In this document: one piece after another, positions 40,909-48,246 of the stretch | Layout: every line of letters starts with the position of its first letter | Numbering within the stretch: position 1 is the stretch's first letter | Assembly (NCBI GenBank): GCA_015256945.1 | Contig: JABZLB010000019.1 | Span: 1-48,246, forward strand | DNA: 48,246 nt | From: Prevotellaceae bacterium | GTDB lineage: Bacteria > Bacteroidota > Bacteroidia > Bacteroidales > Bacteroidaceae | Direction of reading: 5' to 3' | Notes under the pieces: model-generated | The model's database searches: none | What the model was told of the DNA's origin: nothing | Seen by the model: only the letters and a program-made list of their open reading frames with translations | Program-made: the position numbers and the translations under genes

Positions 40909-41865
40909 TTACAAAACCTGTTTTAGTATCTCGGCCACACTGTCTATGGCCGATATGGTATAAAAATGTATATCGCTTACCCCCGCAGCATATAGTTCCT
41001 TACACTGCTGTGCTGTCCAGGCTATTCCCAAAGCGCGCGCCTCTTCATCGGTAGAGCACTTCACAGCCTCGGCTGCAAGTTCCTGCGGCATATCACAATG
41101 GAAGGTTTTTGGCACTTGCGTAAGCTGCGAAAGTTTTGTAAAAGGCTTAATACCAGGGACAACAGGGATGGTAATTCCCATCGTTCGGGCACGCTCAACA
41201 AAGCTGAAATATTTAGCATTATCGTAGAAAAGCTGTGTAACAGCATAGGCTGCTCCAAGTTCCTGCTTTTGCTTAAGGTAAGCCAAATCCATCTCTATAT
41301 TGGGTGCTTCCTCATGTTTTTCAGGATAGGCTGCAACACCATATTGAAACGGTACACCCTTATGTTTTATCACACTGCCGTCAACAAAAAAGCCTTCGTT
41401 GAAACGATTTACCTGACTAATCAACTCTGTGGTATGACTATAACCGCCTTTTGAGGGTGTAAACATGCGGTCGTCGCGGGCCTTATCACCGCGCAACAGC
41501 AACACATTATTAATGCCAAGGAATTGTAAATCGATAAGTTCATACTCAATATCTTCCCTTGTGGCTCCGCTACATATTAAATGAGGCACCACAGGCACAT
41601 GGTAACGATGCTGTATGGCTGCTGCAATGGCAATAGTTCCTGGGCGACGGCGCACGCGCTGACGTTCAAATTGTCCGTTTTCCAGTTCGTGATACACATA
41701 CTCGCTATGATGTGTCGTAATATTGATATATTGAGGATTAAAGCCACTTATCTTGTCAATGCTACGGAAAAGCACCTCTGTACCGTTACCCTTAAGGGGC
41801 GGAAGCACCTCAATTGAGAACTTGCGGTGCCCGTCAGTATTGTTCAGTATATCGGTGATATTCAT
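40909..41865 (-). CDS. metF: 5,10-methylenetetrahydrofolate reductase
   Basis: MetF reduces 5,10-methylene-THF to 5-methyl-THF for methionine synthesis. The 318-residue FAD enzyme has the TIM-barrel signatures: FSIEVLPPLKGNG with the catalytic glutamate, YINITTHHSEY, VPVVPHLICSGATREDIEYELIDLQFLGINNVLLLRGD, YPEKHEEAPNIEMDLAYLKQKQELGAAYAVTQLFYD, and VPVVPGIKP. The length is normal. It is the first gene of a minus-strand operon with holB, ricT and gldH, and has a -7 box at 41894-41901. No SAM riboswitch-like structure is visible in the short leader. Confidence 0.96.
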   Translation of the reverse strand: MNITDILNNTDGHRKFSIEVLPPLKGNGTEVLFRSIDKISGFNPQYINITTHHSEYVYHELENGQFERQRVRRRPGTIAIAAAIQHRYHVPVVPHLICSGATREDIEYELIDLQFLGINNVLLLRGDKARDDRMFTPSKGGYSHTTELISQVNRFNEGFFVDGSVIKHKGVPFQYGVAAYPEKHEEAPNIEMDLAYLKQKQELGAAYAVTQLFYDNAKYFSFVERARTMGITIPVVPGIKPFTKLSQLTQVPKTFHCDMPQELAAEAVKCSTDEEARALGIAWTAQQCKELYAAGVSDIHFYTISAIDSVAEILKQVL

Positions 41866-41893
41866 GTCAGATGCTTATCAATATATTTGGCTA

Positions 41894-41901
41894 CAAAGAT
41901 A
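41894..41901 (-). promoter_or_regulatory. -7 box of the metF operon
   Basis: TATCTTTG on the minus strand, 28 bp before the metF ATG at 41865. Confidence 0.65.
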
Positions 41902-42024
41902 ACAAAAAAATAAGAATAATGGGGTTGCAACACAAAGTAAATCATGTAAAGCCCATCATATACAATAGTTCTGCCATCGCCAAACGAGAAAAATCAAACA
42001 ATTATTCCAACATGCCACAATAGA

Positions 42025-42586
42025 TATTTGTAAAAATAATTCTGAATATTTTAGCTTCTTTATTTTATGATTTCCAGATGTAAACCTATATATTTTGCCC
42101 TTTCGACATGTAAATGGAAAGATTCACACATCATTATGTACAGTTAAAAAGCTTATACCATGACCGGCTTTTTGCCAGAGTTTCACCTTTTCGGCACTAT
42201 TATGTTGTCTTTACGATGTAATCGTCAACCCTTTACGATGTAATCGTCAGACCATTACGATGTAAAGGCAACGGCTTTACGATGTAATTGTATGCAGAAA
42301 GTGCCGTAATCGTGTACCCCATGCAATAACACAAGAATACATAATTGGCAATCATTTCATTTTTCCAAGCGTCAGGACTCACAGAATTTCATGTCAAAAT
42401 TGTACTTTTACGGCAAAAAGATACACTAAAAACAGTATAAAAGCACCTCAAAATCAGCTAAAATTTATGTAAACAGCTGCTAATCAACAACTTACAAATG
42501 TGCTCATTTTTCGCGTATTTAAGAGCAAGGTACCATTCGTTTGCAAATAACGCAAGGAGAAACAGGCAAAAGTAAATATTTTTCAA
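42025..42586. repeat. Copy B of the long dispersed intergenic repeat
   Basis: TTTGTAAAAATAATT near 42028 and AAAAGTAAATATTTTTC near 42569 correspond to the terminal repeats of copy A. ACAAATGTGCTCATTTTTCGCG and CAAATAACGCAAGG (42495-42556) line up with copy A at 29986-30048. The right end runs into the stop codon (42583-42585) of the minus-strand lipoprotein gene. The spacer 41866-42582 holds nothing else apart from the metF promoter. Confidence 0.55.
42192..42306. repeat. Four-unit, 22-bp-period palindrome array, copy B
   Basis: TTACGATGTAA occurs unchanged at 42211, 42233, 42255 and 42277, exactly 22 bp apart. CGGCACT (42192-42198) and AGTGCCG (42300-42306) bracket it. The distance from the left CGGCAC to unit 1 is 19 bp, and from unit 4 to GTGCCG 24 bp. 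Both distances are identical in copy A. Confidence 0.95.
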
Positions 42587-43323
42587 CGCTTATTCCATTC
42601 TTTGAAATCATTTTGTTCCTCTACCCTTACCTTATAATAGAGAGGCTCCTTGCTGTGTTTCCACCAGCCCTTATTCGTTATTTTCTTGTCTTTCGGCACA
42701 ATCAGCCGGTGGCATTTCAGGTATAACGTATTGTCGTCGCCCCAGAACATAAGCTGCCTGATGTCGTCAATACCATGGAAATTCCACGCATGAGGAAAGC
42801 AAAGCGTGGAATCACGAAGCTCGGCAAAGCACCTAAAGCGGCCGTCTTCAGCCTTCCAAAAACGGATGTCAAGAGGCGGATTGCCTGCCTCTTCACACCA
42901 CCACTCGCCGGCATACAAGCCTTTTCGTGAATAGGCATGATATTCCAAGGGAAGTGAACCACGTGAGGAAGAGTCGGCTCTGACAACGTGAAAGGCACTG
43001 TCGACCACCATATTATGCAGCTCACCTGTGGGTCCTGCAAACACCATTTCGTATTGACAGCCTCCGTCATTACGGCCTGCCCACACATACCTTACCCAGT
43101 CGCTGTCCTTCCCATACGTAGCAGCCAGCAACCGTTGAAGACGGTAACGCACGGCCGAATCAACGGCCATAGTATCAGGAATAAAGTTATAGGTAGAACA
43201 TTGCTTAAAAGCAGCTTCATACTCTTCGCGCGAAATGGGGATCAATTGATTGCTATAATCATGGCAAGATGCCGATAAAAGCGGAAAAAGGAGAAGCAAA
43301 AGAAAGAGAGATTTCAATTTCAT
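42583..43323 (-). CDS. Lipoprotein of unknown function
   Basis: The 246-residue product has a Leu-rich signal peptide with lipobox LLSASC (lipidated Cys20). The mature domain starts with IPISREEYEAAFKQC and is rich in Trp, Tyr and Arg (YVWAGRNDGGCQYEMVF, GLYAGEWWCEEAGNPPLDIRFWKAEDGRFRCFAEL). Six cysteines after Cys20 may form disulphides in the periplasm or outside. I do not recognise the family. The -7 box at 43353-43360 gives it a private promoter divergent from the RIC gene, and its 3' end merges with repeat copy B. Confidence 0.78.
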   Translation of the reverse strand: MKLKSLFLLLLLFPLLSASCHDYSNQLIPISREEYEAAFKQCSTYNFIPDTMAVDSAVRYRLQRLLAATYGKDSDWVRYVWAGRNDGGCQYEMVFAGPTGELHNMVVDSAFHVVRADSSSRGSLPLEYHAYSRKGLYAGEWWCEEAGNPPLDIRFWKAEDGRFRCFAELRDSTLCFPHAWNFHGIDDIRQLMFWGDDNTLYLKCHRLIVPKDKKITNKGWWKHSKEPLYYKVRVEEQNDFKEWNKR

Positions 43324-43352
43324 ACGGCCTGATTAATGGTTACTTATATACA

Positions 43353-43360
43353 CAAATATA
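43353..43360 (-). promoter_or_regulatory. -7 box of the 43323 minus-strand lipoprotein
   Basis: TATATTTG on the minus strand, 29 bp before the ATG. Confidence 0.65.
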
Positions 43361-43433
43361 AGTTACATCTGCTATATTTATTTCATATTGCAGTTGTGAT
43401 TTAGCCCGTTTTAGTAAAATTTAACACCACGCA

Positions 43434-43447
43434 GGCACATTTGTTAC
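43434..43447 (+). promoter_or_regulatory. Putative Crp/Fnr (HcpR-like) operator of the RIC gene
   Basis: GGCACATTTGTTAC differs from the hcp site at one of 14 positions. It ends 22 bp before the -7 box, so its centre lies near -41. Confidence 0.65.
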
Positions 43448-43469
43448 TACATTTAGCAACCGTAAAACT

Positions 43470-43477
43470 TAACTTTG
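43470..43477 (+). promoter_or_regulatory. -7 box of the RIC gene
   Basis: TAACTTTG, 24 bp before the ATG at 43502. It overlaps a TTG at 43475 and so excludes that codon as the start. Confidence 0.7.
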
Positions 43478-43501
43478 CACCTAATATTTAATAGAACGAA
43501 A

Positions 43502-44047
43502 ATGAATAAACCCACACCATCAGAGCACATCCCGTTTGAGAAATGGGACCTCGATTTACTTGTAGATTACATTTTAAAATTCCATCATCGCAACACACGC
43601 AAGTATGGAACTGAAATATATAACCTGCTTCTGGATGTAGACAGCCGCCATCATGAGCTGGACAAAGTAACCGATCACTTTCGCAACAGCATTCAGGACC
43701 TCGACACTCATTGCACGAAAGAAGAGCAGGTTTTGTTTCCATATATCATGAATCTTTACGAGGCCGCAGAGCAAAATCAGCATATTATGCCTTTCCATTG
43801 CGGCACAATAGAAGCCCCCATCAACATGATGATGGCTGATCATGACGACGAACTAAGCCGACATGAACGCATACGCGAGCTTACCAACAACTATACTGCT
43901 CCCGAAGGAGCCGAGCCTGCTTACCAGAATGTGCTCAACAGGCTGAAGGAATTCCGCGATTACATGATGGAACATATATGGATTGAGAACGAAATTGTGT
44001 TCCCGCGCGCCCTCGAAATAGAAGGAACGAACGTAGAAAGATACTAA
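43502..44047 (+). CDS. RIC-family di-iron hemerythrin-like protein (iron-sulfur cluster repair, YtfE/ScdA/DnrN)
   Basis: RIC proteins help rebuild iron-sulfur clusters damaged by nitric oxide or oxidants, in the cytosol. The ATG at 43502 gives 181 residues. The di-iron bundle carries repeated His/Glu motifs: ILKFHHRNTRKYG, SRHHELDKVTDHF, HCTKEEQVLFPYI, MMADHDDELSRHERIRELT and MEHIWIENEIVFPRALE. The last two are the best family fingerprints. The N-terminal ScdA/DUF1858 domain of longer members is missing. An operator shared with hcp and the DUF438 gene lies upstream, and the Crp/Fnr gene is convergent next door, which fits a nitrosative-stress role. Confidence 0.9.
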   Translation: MNKPTPSEHIPFEKWDLDLLVDYILKFHHRNTRKYGTEIYNLLLDVDSRHHELDKVTDHFRNSIQDLDTHCTKEEQVLFPYIMNLYEAAEQNQHIMPFHCGTIEAPINMMMADHDDELSRHERIRELTNNYTAPEGAEPAYQNVLNRLKEFRDYMMEHIWIENEIVFPRALEIEGTNVERY

Positions 44048-44056
44048 AATGATAAA

Positions 44057-44102
44057 AACACAAAGCCTCCCTGTTAGTGACATAACAAGGAGGCTTTGTG
44101 TT
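44057..44102. terminator. Bidirectional terminator between RIC and Crp/Fnr genes
   Basis: AACACAAAGCCTCC (44057-44070) pairs perfectly with GGAGGCTTTGTGTT (44089-44102). The stem extends inward with TGTTA/TAACA, giving about 19 pairs with one mismatch. Confidence 0.95.
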
Positions 44103-44120
44103 AATAAGTACTATAAGTGC

Positions 44121-44789
44121 TTACCTCATCTTCGTACGGTCAAGGATAGTAACCTCACGACCATTGATGCTTATGGCACCGGCCTTTACAAAATCGGAAA
44201 GAACGCGAAGTAAAGAAAACTTCTGGATACCGAACGAATCGGCTATTTCCTGGCGCGATCGCTCCAAATGAATCACGTTTGAGCCCTGTTCTCCTGCCCG
44301 CTCAAGAAGCAAATAGGCTACTTTTTCTTTTACCGTAAACAGGCTTAATATACGCATACGGTGTGTGAGGAAAGCGTTAATATTCGAAAGTACGCGGATG
44401 AAGTTGTCGCGGACCTGCTCATTCGTATTGATTAAATTGCGGAACATGGCCTTCTGTATGCGCAAAACAGTAACATCGGTATCAGTTTCAACACCCACGG
44501 GCATGTTGGTATCCTTACCAAAGATAAATGCAGGAGCTACTATGTTACCCTCGCGTAAGCGACTCACCTCAACCTGCTTACCCGACAACGACGACATGCG
44601 GCATACCAGAATACCACGCACAACAATATCGAGCGTTTTGCAGGGCATGCCCGTCAGCGCATAAATATCGTGACTAACATAATTGACAACACTATAACTT
44701 ACGCCAGCCATGGCTATCTCTATTTCAACAGGCGTCATACCTGCAAATAACGGACATTTAACCAAAGCATGTAAAACTCGCTGTTCCAT
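44121..44789 (-). CDS. Crp/Fnr-family transcription regulator, HcpR-like candidate
   Basis: The 222-residue protein has a cNMP-type beta-roll sensor domain (about 8-120), a dimerisation helix (about 122-150) and a C-terminal winged helix (about 150-218: VKEKVAYLLLERAG ... LERSRQEIADSFGIQKFSLLRVLSDFVKAGAISINGREVTILD). It lacks the Fnr N-terminal cysteine cluster, so direct [4Fe-4S] sensing is unlikely. Heme-dependent NO sensing, as shown for HcpR of related anaerobes, is possible. Context supports this: the RIC gene is next door, and three matching palindromes precede RIC, hcp and the DUF438 gene. It follows the HAD gene by 4 bp and must be in its operon. Confidence 0.85.
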   Translation of the reverse strand: MEQRVLHALVKCPLFAGMTPVEIEIAMAGVSYSVVNYVSHDIYALTGMPCKTLDIVVRGILVCRMSSLSGKQVEVSRLREGNIVAPAFIFGKDTNMPVGVETDTDVTVLRIQKAMFRNLINTNEQVRDNFIRVLSNINAFLTHRMRILSLFTVKEKVAYLLLERAGEQGSNVIHLERSRQEIADSFGIQKFSLLRVLSDFVKAGAISINGREVTILDRTKMR

Positions 44790-44793
44790 TTTC

Positions 44794-45498
44794 CTAAAGT
44801 AAATTCATGATTTGTTCAATATGGTCTGCTTCACGAAGATGCGAATGTCTGTAAATATCACTCTCCTCATGTTTCCACACCAGCTTATAGGGTATATATA
44901 TTGCATAACCACCGAGCTGAAGCACAGGGGCAATATCCGATTTAAACGAATTCCCCACCATACACAAATGGTTAATATCGGTATCATACATGTTACAGAG
45001 GTGGGTATATTCGCGTTTTGTCTTGTCAGACACCACGATAACATCTTTGAAAAAGCCCGACAAACCCGACCGTATCAGTTTTCCTTCCTGCTCAAGATTG
45101 TCACCCTTTGTAAACACTACCATGCTGTAACAATGCCGGGCACGCAGGTTTTGTAATGTTTTCACAACACCGGGGAGAGGGGTTGCAGGAATATTCAGCA
45201 ACGATTTACCCAAGCCGATAATCTTCAAAAGCTGCTCATTGCTCAGGCGTCCGCCCGAAACCCGAACGGCATTCTCAATCATTGACAGCGTAAAAGCCTT
45301 GCTGCCATAGCCCAGTGACGCCATATTTGCAGTTTCAACAGAAAAAAGACTGGTCGAAATTTCATCATTCGAGCCATACGATGACAATAATTCACAATAA
45401 GCCTTTTCGACAGAATTGAAGTGCCCCTGGCAGTCCCAGAGTGTATCGTCAGCGTCAAAAGCAACGAGTTTTATATCACGGAGTGGCTGTAATTGCAT
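44794..45498 (-). CDS. HAD-superfamily phosphatase
   Basis: The 234-residue protein has a complete set of HAD motifs. Motif I is VAFDADDTLWD with nucleophile Asp15 and acid Asp17, motif II is MVVFTKGD with a threonine, motif III is the lysine in VVSDKTKREY, and motif IV is CMVGNSFKSDI with the terminal Asp. A helical cap of the C1 type covers about 25-100. The family covers small phosphomonoesters such as nucleotides and sugar phosphates; no substrate can be given. It is transcribed from a -7 box at 45547 and is coupled to the Crp/Fnr gene by a 4-bp gap. Confidence 0.9.
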   Translation of the reverse strand: MQLQPLRDIKLVAFDADDTLWDCQGHFNSVEKAYCELLSSYGSNDEISTSLFSVETANMASLGYGSKAFTLSMIENAVRVSGGRLSNEQLLKIIGLGKSLLNIPATPLPGVVKTLQNLRARHCYSMVVFTKGDNLEQEGKLIRSGLSGFFKDVIVVSDKTKREYTHLCNMYDTDINHLCMVGNSFKSDIAPVLQLGGYAIYIPYKLVWKHEESDIYRHSHLREADHIEQIMNLL

Positions 45499-45546
45499 AA
45501 AGTAATTTTAACAAGGAGGCAATAATAAAAACTACTTGTCGTGCAA

Positions 45547-45554
45547 CAAAGTTA
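45547..45554 (-). promoter_or_regulatory. -7 box of the HAD-crp unit
   Basis: TAACTTTG on the minus strand. A weak TTGT-N6-ACAA palindrome (45536-45549) overlaps its downstream edge and could be an autoregulatory site, but it does not match the three operators well. Confidence 0.6.
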
Positions 45555-45618
45555 GCGAGTTTTTCTGAGACAGATAGATAAAAAAGGGCAAAAAGACAAG
45601 TTTCTTATAATTTTCTGC

Positions 45619-45626
45619 TAACTTTG
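45619..45626 (+). promoter_or_regulatory. -7 box of the lptF/lptG gene
   Basis: TAACTTTG, 56 bp before the ATG at 45682. It shares the block GCTAACTTTG with the divergent HAD promoter. Confidence 0.65.
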
Positions 45627-45681
45627 CAAGACAGAGCAGCTCGGCTCTATATAAGAAAAGGAGGTTGCTACAATACAGTTT

Positions 45682-47589
45682 ATGACACTTCGTATTAAGA
45701 AACTCGACATATTTATTGCTCGCCAATTCGGACTTCTTTTTGTCGGAACTTTCTTCATCTGTCAGTTTGTACTGATGATGCAATTCCTTTGGAAGTATAT
45801 CGACGACCTTATTGGTAAGGGTTTAACGCTTGATGTGTTGGCCCAATTTTTCTGGTACATGAGCATTATGCTCGTACCGCAGGCTCTGCCACTGGCTATT
45901 TTGCTCAGCTCACTGATTACATTTGGTAACCTTGGCGAAAGTTCGGAGCTTACAGCCATAAAGGCAGCGGGCATTTCGCTGATGCAAACGTTCAGGTCGC
46001 TCATTGTCATTGTTTCGCTGATAACCATAACTTCTTTTGTGTTTCAAAACAATATCGGTCCACGTGCCAACATGAAGCTGGCACAATTGGTCATATCAAT
46101 GAAGCAGAAAAGCCCTGAATTAGAAATACCCGAAGGTATTTTCTACGATGGAATACCCGACTGCAACATATATGTTCAGAAGAAAAATATTGAAACGGGC
46201 AGGCTTTACGGTATTATGATATACCGTATGACTAACAGCTATGAGGATGCAGCCATCATCCTTGCCGACTCAGGCATGATTCAATCGACCGCTGAAAAGA
46301 AACACCTTATTTTATCATTATGGAGCGGTGAGTGGTTTGAGAACATGCAAGAACAGCAGTTTGGTGGAAGTGCTGCTGTACCATACCGCAGGGAAACTTT
46401 CACGGATAAAAAGATTATACTCGATTTTAACGGCGACTTCAGCCTTACCGATGCAGCCTCTCTCTCAAATAACGCAGCAGGAAAAAGCCTGGCACAAATT
46501 ACCTATGCCATCGACTCGCTGAACCATAGCTATGACAGCATAGGACGTGCATTCTACAACGAGGCTCAACGGATGTACTACGTTACACCTGCTATAAGCC
46601 GTCACGATTCGCTGAAAGCTGTTAACAGTGCCAGAAAACAAGGCTTAAGCATAGACGATATTTTTAAGAAGCTGAAACCTGAAGACAAGCAAATGGTGCT
46701 GTCGACAGCGTTAGGAAGAGTACAACAGGAAAAGAGCGACTTAGAATTTAAAGCTTTGATGACAACCGATGCCGAGAAAATACTACGTCTGCACCAGATG
46801 GAAGCCATCAATAAATTTACACTTGCTTTACAATGTATGTTGTTCTTCTTTATTGGTGCGCCCCTTGGCACGATTATCCGAAAGGGAGGTTTAGGGCTGC
46901 CTGTTATTATATCGGTACTGGTTTTCATTCTATACCTTATTGCTGACACCTCTGGCTTCCGTATGGCAAGGCAGGGTTCGTGGAGCGTTTGGTTTGGCAA
47001 ACTTATTGCAATGGGAATGATGACCCCTGTGGCTGTGTTTATAACATATAAGGCTTTGAACGATTCCGTAGTGTTTAATGCTGATGGATGGAAGAACTTT
47101 ATGATGCGGGCATTAGGACTGCGCGACAAAAGGAATATCTCATCCAAGGAGGTTATTATTGAAGAACCACACTACAAGGATGATGCTGACGCCCTAACCA
47201 GAATAACAGAAGACATTACACGCTACTCAAAACAGCACAATCTGGTATCACCCCCTAATATAATTAAGGTGTTCTTTAAATATCAGCGAGATAACGAAAT
47301 TGAAGAAATTAACACACGCCTCGAAGTCATCATCAAAGACTTGTCTAACACACGCGACCGGCAAATACTGAGTTTGATTAATCAATACCCTATATTAATA
47401 CTGAAAGCACATACAAGGCCTTTCGATAAAAAATGGGAAAACATACTAGCTGCCATCATTCTGCCGGCGGGCATATTTTTCTATCTACGTATGTGGAGGT
47501 TCAGATGGCGGCTGCTTCGTGACTTGCGAGTGATTAAAACAACCAATACAAGCATCATAAACTATACGCAGAAGCATCTTGTTAATTAG
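45682..47589 (+). CDS. LPS export permease, LptF/LptG (YjgP/YjgQ) family
   Basis: LptF/G form the inner-membrane part of the Lpt ABC exporter that draws lipopolysaccharide from the membrane; LptD at the outer membrane is encoded at 8287. The 635-residue protein has N-terminal helices at about 12-38 and 55-82, with LDIFIARQFGLLFVGTF. The periplasmic beta-jellyroll runs from about 125 to 270 and includes IPEGIFYDGIPDCNIYV. An extra linker (about 270-370) with coiled-coil tendency follows, then C-terminal helices from about 385-480 (FTLALQCMLFFFIGAPLGTIIRKGGLGLPV). A further cytosolic stretch and a last hydrophobic helix (about 590-610) are not part of E. coli LptF/G (about 360 residues). The extended form is usual in Bacteroidales. 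Confidence 0.9.
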   Translation: MTLRIKKLDIFIARQFGLLFVGTFFICQFVLMMQFLWKYIDDLIGKGLTLDVLAQFFWYMSIMLVPQALPLAILLSSLITFGNLGESSELTAIKAAGISLMQTFRSLIVIVSLITITSFVFQNNIGPRANMKLAQLVISMKQKSPELEIPEGIFYDGIPDCNIYVQKKNIETGRLYGIMIYRMTNSYEDAAIILADSGMIQSTAEKKHLILSLWSGEWFENMQEQQFGGSAAVPYRRETFTDKKIILDFNGDFSLTDAASLSNNAAGKSLAQITYAIDSLNHSYDSIGRAFYNEAQRMYYVTPAISRHDSLKAVNSARKQGLSIDDIFKKLKPEDKQMVLSTALGRVQQEKSDLEFKALMTTDAEKILRLHQMEAINKFTLALQCMLFFFIGAPLGTIIRKGGLGLPVIISVLVFILYLIADTSGFRMARQGSWSVWFGKLIAMGMMTPVAVFITYKALNDSVVFNADGWKNFMMRALGLRDKRNISSKEVIIEEPHYKDDADALTRITEDITRYSKQHNLVSPPNIIKVFFKYQRDNEIEEINTRLEVIIKDLSNTRDRQILSLINQYPILILKAHTRPFDKKWENILAAIILPAGIFFYLRMWRFRWRLLRDLRVIKTTNTSIINYTQKHLVN

Positions 47590-47668
47590 CAACAGGCATG
47601 ACGCTGACAATATAGGAAGAATAGAATAACGATAGACAAAATTCACATTAAAATAAAAAAATACAGAT

Positions 47669-48246
47669 ATGGCAGACTTTAAATTAAGCAGTATAGAAGA
47701 CGCATTACAAGACTTTAAAAAGGGAGAATTTGTAATTGTAGTAGACGACGAAGATCGTGAAAACGAAGGAGACCTTATCATTGCTGCAGAAAAAATTACG
47801 CCAGATAAAGTAAACTTCATGCTTAAGAATGCAAGAGGAGTGCTGTGTGCCCCCATCACGCTGTCGAGAGCTGAAGAATTGGATTTGCCACATCAGGTTA
47901 CAGACAATACTTCAATGCTGGGAACGCCCTTCACAATTACCGTAGACAAGTTGGAAGGATGTACCACGGGCGTATCAGCTCACGACCGCGCGGAAACAAT
48001 AAAAGCCCTTGCCGACCCGAAGGCTACGCCACAGACTTTCGGCCGACCCGGTCATATTAACCCGCTCTACGCACAGGATAACGGTGTGCTGCGCCGTTCG
48101 GGACACACAGAAGCAGCAGTAGACCTTTGCAAATTGTCAGGCTTATACCCTGCCGGTGCGCTGATGGAAATCATGAACGACGATGGAAGCATGGCACGTA
48201 TGCCTCAGTTACAGGAGAAGGCTAAGGAATGGGGACTGAAGATTAT
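47669..48246 (+). CDS. ribB: 3,4-dihydroxy-2-butanone 4-phosphate synthase (RibB or RibBA), 3' end beyond the window
   Basis: The enzyme makes the four-carbon precursor of riboflavin from ribulose 5-phosphate. The ATG at 47669 (MADFKLSSIEDALQDFKKGE) opens a frame of 192 codons to the window edge. Family motifs are VDDEDRENEGDLIIAAE with the Mg2+-binding Glu, TPFTITVDKLEGCTTGVSAHDRA, FGRPGHINPLYA and RSGHTEAAVDLCKLSGL with the conserved His-Thr-Glu. Bacteroidales usually fuse this domain to GTP cyclohydrolase II (RibA); whether that holds cannot be seen. It follows the permease gene by 79 bp. The spacer shows no FMN riboswitch and no clear promoter. Confidence 0.96.
   Translation, partial: MADFKLSSIEDALQDFKKGEFVIVVDDEDRENEGDLIIAAEKITPDKVNFMLKNARGVLCAPITLSRAEELDLPHQVTDNTSMLGTPFTITVDKLEGCTTGVSAHDRAETIKALADPKATPQTFGRPGHINPLYAQDNGVLRRSGHTEAAVDLCKLSGLYPAGALMEIMNDDGSMARMPQLQEKAKEWGLKI

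Noticed and set aside
45536..45549. TTGT-N6-ACAA palindrome as an autoregulatory operator of the HAD-crp unit
   Set aside because: Only the outer four bases of each arm match; position and inner bases differ from the three consistent sites.

Overview
The window looks like chromosomal DNA of a Prevotella-like member of the Bacteroidales. The grounds are promoters of the Bacteroidetes type (TAnnTTTG -7 box, TTTG-like -33 box), no reliance on Shine-Dalgarno sites, fimbrillin-type lipoproteins, gldH beside ricT and holB, a long single-chain LptF/LptG permease, and moderate-to-low GC with AT-rich spacers. The taxonomic call is inference from gene content. There is no phage, insertion sequence, transposase or CRISPR array.

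Left edge (1-2490): the 5' part of a tRNA-Ser(UGA) gene on the minus strand, then about 1.5 kb without genes that is full of repeats (an 86-bp purine-rich duplication, a 56-bp tandem repeat, a 31-bp repeat), then a FimB/Mfa2-like lipoprotein. 2.8-8.2 kb: peptidase T, a KefB-type antiporter with an apparent TTG start, and two unknown membrane proteins. 8.2-18.2 kb, mostly minus strand: LptD, an HD phosphohydrolase, a helical-repeat-like protein, a divergent carboxyltransferase whose C-terminal domain lacks the biotinyl lysine, an unknown lipoprotein, QueF with the queuosine-precursor transporter YhhQ, a Ca2+/Na+ antiporter and Hsp20.

18.3-20.8 kb: a promoter, a roughly 320-nt structured leader ending in a terminator-like hairpin, a 66-codon ORF and a large fimbrillin-like lipoprotein. 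21.0-30.1 kb: a DUF438/PAS protein, an alpha/beta hydrolase, a trio of membrane-anchored winged-helix regulator, outer-membrane barrel and exported protein, and hybrid cluster protein Hcp. 30.1-41.9 kb: an acetyltransferase and a CarboxypepD_reg-like protein, then a rod-shape operon (IMP cyclohydrolase-mreB-mreC-mreD-mrdA-rodA) facing the operon metF-holB-ricT-gldH. 42.5-48.2 kb: a lipoprotein, an RIC-type di-iron repair protein, a Crp/Fnr regulator with a HAD hydrolase, LptF/G and a truncated ribB(A).

Two signals stand out. First, the DUF438/PAS gene, hcp and the RIC gene each carry a related 14-bp palindrome (consensus close to GTCACATTTGTTAC) 22-23 bp upstream of the -7 box. That is the class II activator position. 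A Crp/Fnr (HcpR-like) gene lies next to the RIC gene, so this resembles a compact nitrosative-stress regulon. Second, two intergenic regions 12.5 kb apart hold the same 115-bp architecture: four near-palindromes TTACGANGTAA at exactly 22-bp spacing, bracketed at fixed distances by CGGCAC/GTGCCG, inside a longer diverged repeat of about 560 bp.
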